From: Actinophytocola algeriensis
GTDB lineage: Bacteria > Actinomycetota > Actinomycetes > Mycobacteriales > Pseudonocardiaceae
Reading direction: 5' to 3'
DNA: 64,000 nt
NCBI RefSeq assembly: GCF_014203735.1
Contig: NZ_JACHJQ010000003.1
Span: forward strand, 605,326-669,325
In this document: piece by piece, positions 35,024 to 43,767 of the stretch
Position numbering within the stretch: position 1 is the first letter of the stretch
How the letters are laid out: each line of letters starts with the position of its first letter
Notes under the pieces: generated by a model
What the model was told of the DNA's origin: nothing
Databases searched by the model: none
What the model saw: the letters and a program-made list of their open reading frames with translations, nothing else
Made by a program: the position numbers and the translations under genes

Positions 35024-35907
35024 TGGCAGACGTCGACATCATGATGCCGTTCTACGGCGACGTCCCGATGATGCAGGCGGCCGTCCGCAGCGTCATGGCG
35101 CAGGACGACCCGCGCTGGCGGCTCACGGTCGTCGACGACGACAGCAACCCCGCCGTGCCGGAGTGGTTCGCGACCATCGACGACGAGCGGGTGCGGTACG
35201 TCAAGAACCCGGAGAACCTGGGCCTGACCGGCAACTTCAACCGCTGCCTCGAGCTGGTCGAGCACGAGTTGTGGACCCTCATCGGCTGCGACGACCTGAT
35301 GCTGCCGAACTACGTCGGCACCGTGCAGGGCGTGTACGCCGACCACCCCGACGTGGGCATCATCCAGCCCGGCGTGCGGGTGATCGATGGCGACGGGAAC
35401 GAGTCGAAGACCCTGGTCGACGAGGCCAAGCGCCGGATCTACGCGCCGAAGTTCGACCGCCGCGTCGCGCTGACCGGCGAGGCGCTGGCGGTCAGCCTGC
35501 TGCGTGGGGACTGGCTGTACTTCCCGTCGATCTGCTGGCGCACCGAGGTGGTCAAGGGGCTGCGGTTCCGGCCGGAGCTGAAGGTCATCCAGGACCTGGC
35601 ACTGCTGATCGAGGTGGTCCAGCGCGGCGCGAAGCTCGTCGCCGACCGCACCGTGGCCTTCGAGTACCGCCGCCACGACGCGTCGGAGTCGTCGGCGACG
35701 GCGTTCGACGGCTCCCGCTTCACCGAGGCGGGCGAGTTCTTCAACGACGTGGCCGACAGGATGGCCGCCCACGGCTGGCACCGGGCCGCGCGCGTGGCGC
35801 GGCTGCACCTGTCGTCGCGGATCTTCGCGCTCACCAAGCTGCCGCAGGCGGTCAAGGCACGCAACGGCGTGCAGCCACTGGTCAGGCACGCTTTCGGCCG
35901 AGCCTGA
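35023..35907 (+). CDS. GT2-family glycosyltransferase
   Basis: A 294-residue GT-A enzyme. The nucleotide-sugar fold starts DVDIMMPFYGDVPMMQAAV. The metal-site region is TLIGCDDLMLPNYV with Asp-Asp, and the acceptor-side motif is VIQDLALLIEV, near residues 186-196. It has no membrane span and likely acts at the inner membrane face, adding a sugar to a lipid-linked acceptor that the flippase exports. Start ATG overlaps the DUF2304 stop (TGATG), so it ends a tightly coupled operon. A hairpin terminator follows directly. Confidence 0.88.
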   Translation: MADVDIMMPFYGDVPMMQAAVRSVMAQDDPRWRLTVVDDDSNPAVPEWFATIDDERVRYVKNPENLGLTGNFNRCLELVEHELWTLIGCDDLMLPNYVGTVQGVYADHPDVGIIQPGVRVIDGDGNESKTLVDEAKRRIYAPKFDRRVALTGEALAVSLLRGDWLYFPSICWRTEVVKGLRFRPELKVIQDLALLIEVVQRGAKLVADRTVAFEYRRHDASESSATAFDGSRFTEAGEFFNDVADRMAAHGWHRAARVARLHLSSRIFALTKLPQAVKARNGVQPLVRHAFGRA

Positions 35908-35912
35908 CACCG

Positions 35913-35972
35913 ATGCCCTGAAAGACGCTTTCGGGGGCGTTGAATGCCCCGAAAGCGTCCGTCACGGCATTC
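35913..35972. terminator. Bidirectional hairpin of the CGAAAGCGTC repeat family
   Basis: Perfect 13-base arms GACGCTTTCGGGG and CCCCGAAAGCGTC around a 10-base loop, nested in outer arms ATGCC and GGCAT. It lies between the convergent GT2 and DUF6541 genes and shares its words with the hairpin at 6734-6760. Confidence 0.75.
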
Positions 35973-37974
35973 AGCCGTCCGAGTCGCTGCTCGGGATGTC
36001 GCAGGCGGTGATGCGGTACAGCTTGCTGTCGCCGTCCGTGTCGACCAGTTCGAAGCCCGGCGCCGAGCCCGGGTCGTCCAGGCCGCTGTAGTACTCCCAC
36101 TTGATGTCGGACGTGCGGAACTCGCCGCCGCCGACCAGCAGGAACTCGATGCCGAGGTCCTCGACCGCGTCGCAGACCTCCGGGTCGCTGGCCACCTCGT
36201 CCAGGTGGCCGGCGACGAGGTCCTGCTCGGGGCTCTGCGTGCTGCGGAAGTGCGGGAACAGCACCTGCCGGTCCGCGAGGGTCCACAGCATGGCGCTTCC
36301 GTTGAACGGGTTGCCCGCGACCAGGGCGTCGTCCGGGATCTCGTCCTTGATCCGCTGGAAGAACTCCTGCGTCTCCGAGTTCACGAGCTGCGCCGGGTAG
36401 GGCACGGCGTACCCGGCGGTGACGCGGACCTCGCGGTCCTTCGGGTACAGGCCACCGGTCACCACGACGAGCGCGGCGGCGAGCGTGACGATCAGCGTGG
36501 TCGACGACGTCGTCGCGATCCTGGCGCGCCAGCCGGTGGGGGCTTCCGCGCCCTCGGCGCTGCGGGCCAGCAGCTTCGCGGCGATGAACAGGATGCCGCC
36601 GACCGCGAGCGGGACGGCCGTGATCGGCAGCATGGCCGCGAGGCGGTGCGAGTCGTTGTACCAGTAGCCGGTGAACTTCTTGGTGTCCGGCCGGTTGATG
36701 GCGGCGGTCAGCACGTACAGGAACGTGGTGGCGACGTGCCCGGCCACGATCAGCCGCAGGATCGGCCACTCGCGGCGCGCGGCGAACACGCCGACGATCA
36801 CCACGATCGACAGGATCCACAGCGCCTCGTGCCGGTGCGTGGCGTTCAGCAGCACGTCGCCGACCGCGTTCGCGGGGGTCTCGAACGGCGGCCAGTACTG
36901 GTCACGCGTGTTGGCGAACGCGGGCGTCGTGGCCGTGTACCACCACACCAGGCCGGCGAACAGGACCGCGGCGACCACCTCGACGATCCCGCGGACCGTC
37001 TTGCCCGCCTTGTGCAGCTCCCACGCGCGGGCACCGAGCCGGGCGCCGATCGGGAACAGTGCCAGCACGCCGACGGAGAACAGCACGTTCGGGTGCGTGA
37101 GCCCCGCCGCGACGACCGCGACCACCGCGGCGAGCCAGCCGCGGCCCACACCGATCGCGTCGTCGGCGACCCAGCGGGTCACCGTGAACACGATCGCGAG
37201 CGCCGCGGGTGCGAACGCCATGCCGAGCAGGTTCGGCCACAGCACGCCGAATCCGAGCAGGTCCCACGGGAACGCGGCGAAGCCGAGGCTCAGCGTGCCG
37301 GTGATGGCGAGCGCGCCGACGTGGCGGCCGAACAGCTGGCGGGCCAGCAGCAGGCAGGACAGCGGCCACACGATGATCGTGGCGACCACGGTCACGAGGT
37401 TCGCGGCCACCGGGATCGAGCTGCCGGTCGACAGCATCACGAGCGAGCCGAGGTCGTGCCACGCCGCCGGGTAGAACACGCCGGGGACCTCGGGGTTGCC
37501 GAGCGTCGAGAGCGTCAGCGACGACGCCTGGTGCGAGTCCTGGATGTAGGCGAGCGCGTTGTAGTGGAACAGCGCGTCGTAGGTCTGGTTGAGCACGTCC
37601 GGCGCGTGGATCGCCATGACGATCGTGATCATCCCGAGCACCATGCCGGGCAGCAGGCCGACGAATCCGGCGACGGACACCGCCCTCGGGTCCGGCTCGG
37701 CGGCGAAGATCCGGCGCCGTCGCAGCAGGAATCCGACCACGCCGGCGACCGCCACGACCACGACGCACACGACGAGCACAGCGAGCGCACTCCAGTCGAT
37801 GCCCGCCATCTCGAGGACGACGGCCGTCGACGCGATGATCGCGAGGCTCGTCATCGGTGCGAGCCCCCATGCGGCGATGCCGCGGAGGCCGACCAGGTAG
37901 CTGATCGCCACACCGGGTACGAGCAGCCATGCCGCGGTGACCAGCAGGGCGGGCACGGCTTCGAACCAGTTCAT
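35971..37974 (-). CDS. DUF6541-family polytopic membrane protein (copy B)
   Basis: A 667-residue paralog of copy A with the same layout: about twelve spans, then an outer domain. Both start MNW.E..P, and nearly every landmark is shared: ALFHYNALAYIQDSHQASS, YPAAWHDLGSLV, FPWDLLGFGVLWPNLLGMA, TGYWYNDSHRLAAMLPI and VAGNPFNGSAMLWTLADRQV. The longer length comes from a loop near residues 460-480. It faces the glycan operon and is divergent from the LGFP-protein gene. The pair likely uses the same lipid-linked donor on different acceptors; this is inferred. Confidence 0.82.
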   Translation of the reverse strand: MNWFEAVPALLVTAAWLLVPGVAISYLVGLRGIAAWGLAPMTSLAIIASTAVVLEMAGIDWSALAVLVVCVVVVAVAGVVGFLLRRRRIFAAEPDPRAVSVAGFVGLLPGMVLGMITIVMAIHAPDVLNQTYDALFHYNALAYIQDSHQASSLTLSTLGNPEVPGVFYPAAWHDLGSLVMLSTGSSIPVAANLVTVVATIIVWPLSCLLLARQLFGRHVGALAITGTLSLGFAAFPWDLLGFGVLWPNLLGMAFAPAALAIVFTVTRWVADDAIGVGRGWLAAVVAVVAAGLTHPNVLFSVGVLALFPIGARLGARAWELHKAGKTVRGIVEVVAAVLFAGLVWWYTATTPAFANTRDQYWPPFETPANAVGDVLLNATHRHEALWILSIVVIVGVFAARREWPILRLIVAGHVATTFLYVLTAAINRPDTKKFTGYWYNDSHRLAAMLPITAVPLAVGGILFIAAKLLARSAEGAEAPTGWRARIATTSSTTLIVTLAAALVVVTGGLYPKDREVRVTAGYAVPYPAQLVNSETQEFFQRIKDEIPDDALVAGNPFNGSAMLWTLADRQVLFPHFRSTQSPEQDLVAGHLDEVASDPEVCDAVEDLGIEFLLVGGGEFRTSDIKWEYYSGLDDPGSAPGFELVDTDGDSKLYRITACDIPSSDSDG

Positions 37975-38232
37975 CGCGGGCGCAACCTCGTCTACTCGCG
38001 GGGATCCCAGCGTTGGGGCGGGCTGATTCTAGGAAGCCGGACGAATGTGGCGTCGGTCACCCATTGCGTCGCTCGGAGGGCACGCTCCCACGTGGTCACT
38101 CTCCGCACGAAACGTCCCGCTAATTCCGCATAACGAACCTGTATGGATGAAACGTCATCACCCGTATGGGCGATAGGCCGCACGAATAGCATCCGTCGGT
38201 CGCACAGGCCGTCGAACACCCGGGGGACGGCC

Positions 38233-41067
38233 ATGGCCAGAAGAATCCGACCTGCGTTACGTCGTGCCGTGTTGCTGCCGGCGCTCGCCGTGGTCGCCGC
38301 GACGCTCACCGTCCTGCCTGCCGCCGCGCCCGCCGCGGCCGCGCCCAGGCTCGAGGACGGGTTCGTCCTCCGCGACATCGAGACCGGCCTCGCGGGCATC
38401 TCCGGCGGCAAACTCGGCGACGGCCTCACCGACTTCGCCTACCTGCCCGACGAGTCCATCCTGGTCGCCGGCAAGTACGGCAAGGTCATGTGGCTGCCGC
38501 GCACCGGGGCGCCGAAGCAGATCGCGGACATCCCGACCAACGGGTCGGGCGACCTCGGCCTCAACGGGCTCGCGGTGGCACCCGACTACGCGACCAGCAA
38601 GGCGATCTACACCGCCCGCGCGGTCAACGCGACCGGCACGGGCACCGGCGCGAACGGCGTGCTGCGGGTCAGCCGCTGGACCGTCACCACCGACGCGGCG
38701 GGCAACCCGGCAGGCCTGACGAACGAGCAGACGGTCATCCAGACCTTCGCCGACTTCTACATCCACGGTCTCTCCGGCATCGTCGCCGCACCCGACGGCA
38801 CCGTGTGGGCGTCCATCGGCGACAACGCGAACTACGTCGGCGTCCCGCGTGAGGCGCTGCGCGCGATCGACCCGAACGACCTGCACGGCAAGCTGATCCA
38901 CGTCAACCCGGACGGCACGGGCGTGCCGACCAACCCGTACTACGACCCGGCGAACCCGCGTTCGCCGCGCAGCCAGATCTTCGCGAGCGGCTTCCGCAGC
39001 CCGTTCCGGATCAGCCTCGAACCGGGCACCGGCCGCCCGCTCCTCGGTGACGTCGGCAACGGCGCCATCGAGGAGATCAACATCGTCGCGGCGGGCAACA
39101 ACTACGGCTGGCCGTGCTGGGAAGGCAACGTGAAGACCGCGTGGAGCAACACGTACGCGGAGTGCGCGAACGTCTCGTCGGCGCAGCCGGTCTACTCCTA
39201 CCCGCACGTCGGTGGCAGCAGCGTCACCGGCGGCGTGGTCTACACGGGACACACCTACCCGGACGCCTACCACGGCAAGTACTTCTTCGGTGACTACGCC
39301 GACCGCGTCATGTGGACGATGAAGTGGGACGAGCGCGGCGAGCTCACCACGGCGCCCGAGACAGGCGGCTTCGGCGGCGAGATCGGCGCGCCGGTCAAGT
39401 TCGGCACCGTGCCCACCGGCGGCGACATCATCTACGCCGACATCGCGTCCGGGAAGCTGCGCCGGATCGTCTACGCCCCTGGCAACGTGCCGCCGGACCC
39501 GGTGATCAGGTCCACGGTGGACCCGGCGACCCGCACTGTCGCGTTCGACGCCCGCGAGTCCACCGACCCCAACGGCGACCCGCTGACGTACACGTGGGAC
39601 TTCGGCGACGGCCAGACCGGCACCGGTGAGACGGCGAGCCACACCTACGCGGCGGGCCAGGAGAGCTTCGAGGTCACGCTCACCGCACGCGACCCGGGCG
39701 GCGCGACCGCGACGAAGAGCGCCACCGTCCACCCGAGCAACCACCCGCCGGTCCTGTCGCTGCAGGCACCGGACCCGGACGTGACGTTCGAGGTCGGCGA
39801 CCAGATCGCCGCCGACGCGACCGCGACCGACGCGGAGGACGGTGAGCTCGCCGTCGGCTGGGAGACCCAGATCGTCCACTGCGCCGCGCCCGCCGACTGC
39901 CACCTGCACCCGGGCGCGCGGCAGGACGGTCCGCGGTTCCGGCTCACGTTCGACGGGCACCCCGGCGACAGCAGGCTCGAGGTCACCGCGGTCGCGGTCG
40001 ACTCGAAGGGCGCGGCCACGACGAGCACGTTCACGGTCCGCCCGAAGCAGCGCCGCGTCACGATCAACAGCACGGCCGCTGCCGACTTCACGATCGGTCA
40101 GGAGAACCTGTCGTCCGGGCTGTTCACGGTCGGCACGCCGCTCACGATCATCGCGCCGGAGCGGTCGCTCGACGGCATCGCCACCTTCGGCCAGTGGGCG
40201 GAGGGCAGCACGAACCGCGTCCGCGAGGTCGTCCTGCCCGACGCCGACCAGGTGTACGAGGTCCTCTACGCCACCCCGATCGACCAGCGGTACGACTCGG
40301 ACGCCGCGCTGCGCACCGCGCTCGGCACGCCGACCGACGTCGAGCAGGGTGACACGAAGGTCCGCTGGCGCAACTACCAGCGCGGCCGCCTGTACTGGTC
40401 GCCGACCACGGGCGTGCACGTGATGGCCGGCGCCGTGCTGGCGAAGTACCTGGCGATGGGCGGGCACGTCTCGCTCGGCCTGCCCACCACCGACGAGCTG
40501 GCGGGCGCGGGCGGCGGCCGCTACCAGCTGCTGGACCGCAACCAGGGCCTCTACTGGCTCCCGGCCACTGGCGCGCACCTGGTGGTCGGCGCGATCCACA
40601 CCCGCTACCGCGCGATCGGCGCGGAGGGCTCGGCGCTCGGCTACCCGACCACCGACGAGGGCGGCGCCCCGGCAGGCCGGTTCAACCACTTCCAGCGCGG
40701 CTCCGTCTACTGGACGCCCAAGTACGGCGCGTGGGAGCTGTTCGGCGCGATCCTCGGCCGCTGGAACGCGCTCGGCGGCGCGACCGGCCTCGGCTTCCCG
40801 ACCGGCGGCGAGACCAGCACCCAGGGCAACACCGGCCGGTACCAGCACTTCGAGCGCGGCACGGTCCTGTGGTCGGGCGCCACCGGCGCGTGGGAGGTCC
40901 TCGGGGCCATCCGCACCCGCTACTTCGCGCTCGGCTGGGAGCGGTCCTACCTCGGCTTCCCGAAGAGCGGCGAGTACGGCGTGACCGGCGGCCGCCGCTC
41001 GGACTTCCAGGGCGGCTACATCTTCTACGAATCGGCTACGGGCCGGGTCACCGACCGGCCGTACTGA
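38233..41067 (+). CDS. Secreted PQQ-type sugar dehydrogenase with PKD and LGFP repeats
   Basis: A 944-residue exported protein. The signal peptide (1-37) ends AAAA. Residues about 40-415 are a glucose/sorbosone dehydrogenase six-blade propeller: GDGLTDFAYLPDES, LNGLAVAPDY, ASGFRSPFRISLEP (the PQQ-site Arg region), NYGWPCWEG and YFFGDYADRVM. A PKD-like domain (about 425-505, YTWDFGDGQTG) and a second Ig-like part follow. The C-terminus (about 690-944) has five LGFP repeats (LGLPTTDE, LGYPTTDE, LGFPTGGE, LGFPKSGE), which bind mycolyl/arabinogalactan walls in corynebacteria. ATG 38233 precedes the leader. It likely sits in the wall and oxidises or binds a sugar. Confidence 0.87.
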   Translation: MARRIRPALRRAVLLPALAVVAATLTVLPAAAPAAAAPRLEDGFVLRDIETGLAGISGGKLGDGLTDFAYLPDESILVAGKYGKVMWLPRTGAPKQIADIPTNGSGDLGLNGLAVAPDYATSKAIYTARAVNATGTGTGANGVLRVSRWTVTTDAAGNPAGLTNEQTVIQTFADFYIHGLSGIVAAPDGTVWASIGDNANYVGVPREALRAIDPNDLHGKLIHVNPDGTGVPTNPYYDPANPRSPRSQIFASGFRSPFRISLEPGTGRPLLGDVGNGAIEEINIVAAGNNYGWPCWEGNVKTAWSNTYAECANVSSAQPVYSYPHVGGSSVTGGVVYTGHTYPDAYHGKYFFGDYADRVMWTMKWDERGELTTAPETGGFGGEIGAPVKFGTVPTGGDIIYADIASGKLRRIVYAPGNVPPDPVIRSTVDPATRTVAFDARESTDPNGDPLTYTWDFGDGQTGTGETASHTYAAGQESFEVTLTARDPGGATATKSATVHPSNHPPVLSLQAPDPDVTFEVGDQIAADATATDAEDGELAVGWETQIVHCAAPADCHLHPGARQDGPRFRLTFDGHPGDSRLEVTAVAVDSKGAATTSTFTVRPKQRRVTINSTAAADFTIGQENLSSGLFTVGTPLTIIAPERSLDGIATFGQWAEGSTNRVREVVLPDADQVYEVLYATPIDQRYDSDAALRTALGTPTDVEQGDTKVRWRNYQRGRLYWSPTTGVHVMAGAVLAKYLAMGGHVSLGLPTTDELAGAGGGRYQLLDRNQGLYWLPATGAHLVVGAIHTRYRAIGAEGSALGYPTTDEGGAPAGRFNHFQRGSVYWTPKYGAWELFGAILGRWNALGGATGLGFPTGGETSTQGNTGRYQHFERGTVLWSGATGAWEVLGAIRTRYFALGWERSYLGFPKSGEYGVTGGRRSDFQGGYIFYESATGRVTDRPY

Positions 41068-41081
41068 AGGGGGCACACACG

Positions 41082-43547
41082 TTGAGGCGCAAGGGAAGTC
41101 TGTTACTGGTCGGGGTGACCGCGGCCGCGCTGCTCGGCACGCAGGGCGCCGCCGCGGCCGCACCGGCCACTGTGGAACCGGACGGCTCCGCCGTGCGGGC
41201 TGAGCAGCCCGTCGGTTTCGAGGATGCCAGGAGGACCCCGGTGGCCGGCGGTGCGGCGGTCGCGCAGCGGCAGGCCAGGGCGGCGACAGCCGCGGCGGAA
41301 GCGGCGGCGACCGACAGCACGGGCTCGGTGTACGTGCCGGTCACCCCGCTCCGCGTCCTCGACTCGCGCGCGTCCCAGCCGCTGGGGCCGGGCAAGGTCT
41401 CGCCGCTGTCGCTGGTCGAGCGGGTGCCGGAGGGCACGACCGCGGTGGCGTTGAACATCACCGGCGTGTCCCCGACACAGGCCACGTTCCTGACCGTGTG
41501 GCCCGCGAGCTCCGACCGGCCCGAGGTGTCGAACCTCAACCTGCGTGCCGGGGAGATCCGGGCCAACGCGGCGACGGTGGCGCTGGACGGGATCCGGGAC
41601 CTGAACGTCTACAACAACTCCGGCAGCACGCACGTGGTCGTCGACCTCGTCGGCTACTACGCGCAGGGCACCGGTTCGAGGTTCACCGCGCAGTCGCCCG
41701 CCCGCGTGCTCGACACCCGCGACGCGGGCGGCGCGCTGGCCACCGGTGCCACGCGGGTGCTGGACCTGTCGTCCCGGGTGCCCGCCTCCGCCACCGCGGT
41801 GACGTTCAACCTGACCGGCGCGTCGGCGACCGCGAACACGTTCGTCACCGCGTGGCCGTCGGGTGCGGCCCGGCCGACCGCGTCGTCGCTCAACCTGGCA
41901 CCCGGGCAGGTCACGCCCAACCAGGTGACCGTCGCGCTCAGCGCCGACAAGAAGGTCGCGCTGTACAACAACTCCGGCAACACGCACCTGATCGCCGACC
42001 TGGCCGGTTACTACGCCACCGACCGAGGCGACGCGTTCTACCAGCTGTCACCGGTCCGCCTGTTCGACTCGCGCTTCGGCGAGCCGCTCGGCGCGGGCGC
42101 CACCGGCACGGTCGCGCTCGACACCGACCTCCCGGCCGCGGCCTCGGCGGTCGTGTTCAACCTGACCGGCACCGGGCCGACCGCGTCGACGTTCCTGACC
42201 GCGTTCCCGGCTGGCGCCACCCGCCCGACCGCGTCGAACGTCAACCTGGTGGCCGGCCAGACGGCCGCGAACCTGGCGACGGTGGCGGTCGGCGGCAACC
42301 GCTCGGTCAGCGTCTACAACCTCGCGGGCCGCACCGACTTCGTGATGGACCTAGCCGGCTACTTCGCCCCGGTGCCCGCCGCGTGCACCACGGACTGCGT
42401 GTACAGCTGGGCCGACAACGAGCTCGGCCAGCTGGGCGTCGGCACCGTCGGCGGCTTCTCCCGCACGCCCGGCCGGGTCGACGGCCTGACCGGCGTGACC
42501 GCGGTGACCGGCAGCTTCCCCAACGGCTACGCGCTGCAGAGCGACGGCACCGTGTGGGCGTGGGGCGACAACAGCTGGAGCGGCCTCGGCAACGGCAAGA
42601 CCTACGGCACGAACCCCGTGCCCGGCCGTGTCGGCTCGCTGACCGGGGTCACCCAGATCGCCGCAGGCGTCTACAACGGCTACGCGCTGAAGGGCAACGG
42701 CGAGGTGTGGGCCTGGGGCTACAACGGCGACGGCTCGCTCGGCAACGGCAACGTCAGCACGCAGTCCGCGCCGGTGCGGGTCAACACCCCGAGCGGCATC
42801 ACGCAGGTCGCGGCGGGCTACACCACCGCGTACGCGCTGCGGAACGACGGCACCGTGTGGGCGTGGGGGTCCAACGGCAGCTCGCTCGGCAACGGCTTCT
42901 ACGGCACCGGCTGCGACACCACCCCGGTCGGCGCCGGCTGCCGCGCGGTCACCCCGATCCAGGTGCCGGGCCTGACCGGCGTGACCTCGATCGCCGCCAC
43001 CCGCAACGCCGCGTTCGCGGTCAAGGGCGACGGCACGGTCTGGGCGTGGGGCTTCAACGCGCACGGCGAGCTGGGCATCGGCACCGCCGGCGGCCCGGCC
43101 TGCTTCGACGACCCGCGGGGCCAGGACTGCGTCGCCCTGTCGCCCGTCCAGATCCCGGGCCTCACCGGCGTCGCGGAGGTGGCGTCCGGCAGCGTCTCGA
43201 CGACCTACGCGATCAGGACCGACGGCACCGCACTGGCCTGGGGCTGGAACGGCGAGGCGCAGCTGGGCAACGGCACCGCCGGCGGTCAGTGCGAGGACCC
43301 GGGCACGCCGGACTGCGTCGCGCCCAGCCCGGTCGCGGTCAGCACGCTCACGAACGTCACCGAGCTGGTCGGCGGCAACGGCTACGCCCTCGCCCTGCGG
43401 TCGGACGGCCTGGCCTACGGCTGGGGCTGGTCGCCGATGGGCCAGGCGGGCCACCCCTCGGTGACCGCGGAGCCGGAGCTGGTCGGCCAGGAGACCGGCG
43501 TGCGCACCGTCGGCAGCGGCGGCACGACCTCGTACCTCGTCAAGTAG
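41082..43547 (+). CDS. Secreted protein with three RVLDTR modules and an RCC1 propeller
   Basis: An 821-residue exported protein starting at a TTG (41082), 15 bases after the previous stop, with GAAGGGGG upstream. The leader (1-27) ends AAAA. Three modules of about 117 residues begin LRVLDSR (near 88), ARVLDTR (near 205) and VRLFDSR (near 323). Each has ALNITG/FNLTG and a NNSG-THVVVDLVGYY-type end; these are common in actinobacterial surface proteins. From about 440 an RCC1-type seven-blade propeller follows, with repeated DGTVWAWG and GELGIG words and three Cys-pair loops. No anchor is seen. It is probably co-transcribed with the LGFP protein. Function unknown; adhesion or glycan binding is a guess. 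Confidence 0.83.
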   Translation: MRRKGSLLLVGVTAAALLGTQGAAAAAPATVEPDGSAVRAEQPVGFEDARRTPVAGGAAVAQRQARAATAAAEAAATDSTGSVYVPVTPLRVLDSRASQPLGPGKVSPLSLVERVPEGTTAVALNITGVSPTQATFLTVWPASSDRPEVSNLNLRAGEIRANAATVALDGIRDLNVYNNSGSTHVVVDLVGYYAQGTGSRFTAQSPARVLDTRDAGGALATGATRVLDLSSRVPASATAVTFNLTGASATANTFVTAWPSGAARPTASSLNLAPGQVTPNQVTVALSADKKVALYNNSGNTHLIADLAGYYATDRGDAFYQLSPVRLFDSRFGEPLGAGATGTVALDTDLPAAASAVVFNLTGTGPTASTFLTAFPAGATRPTASNVNLVAGQTAANLATVAVGGNRSVSVYNLAGRTDFVMDLAGYFAPVPAACTTDCVYSWADNELGQLGVGTVGGFSRTPGRVDGLTGVTAVTGSFPNGYALQSDGTVWAWGDNSWSGLGNGKTYGTNPVPGRVGSLTGVTQIAAGVYNGYALKGNGEVWAWGYNGDGSLGNGNVSTQSAPVRVNTPSGITQVAAGYTTAYALRNDGTVWAWGSNGSSLGNGFYGTGCDTTPVGAGCRAVTPIQVPGLTGVTSIAATRNAAFAVKGDGTVWAWGFNAHGELGIGTAGGPACFDDPRGQDCVALSPVQIPGLTGVAEVASGSVSTTYAIRTDGTALAWGWNGEAQLGNGTAGGQCEDPGTPDCVAPSPVAVSTLTNVTELVGGNGYALALRSDGLAYGWGWSPMGQAGHPSVTAEPELVGQETGVRTVGSGGTTSYLVK

Positions 43548-43550
43548 GCG

Positions 43551-43595
43551 GCGCGCGGCCCCGGGAGCGAGGAGAACCGCTCCCGGGCCGCGCGC
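43551..43595. terminator. Strong hairpin terminator
   Basis: Arms GCGCGCGGCCCCGGGAGCG and CGCTCCCGGGCCGCGCGC pair with one bulge around aggagaac, just after the RCC1-gene stop. Confidence 0.75.
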
Positions 43596-43767
43596 CCCCG
43601 CTCGCGCTACCCTCGGAACGAACCCCTAAGCGATGGTCGTGCGATGGCCATCTGTGCAGGTCGGCGGACGTCGACGAGTGTCAGCGCGGCACCGTGACCT
43701 AACGGTAACCATGTGCGGCTGCACAGGTACCCTGGTCGGCCTGACGACCCTGGAGGACTGAACTCGA

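Noticed and set aside
35944-38133. A 729-codon plus-strand frame opposite DUF6541 copy B
   Set aside because: Shadow of the minus-strand gene, whose sequence matches copy A at many segments.
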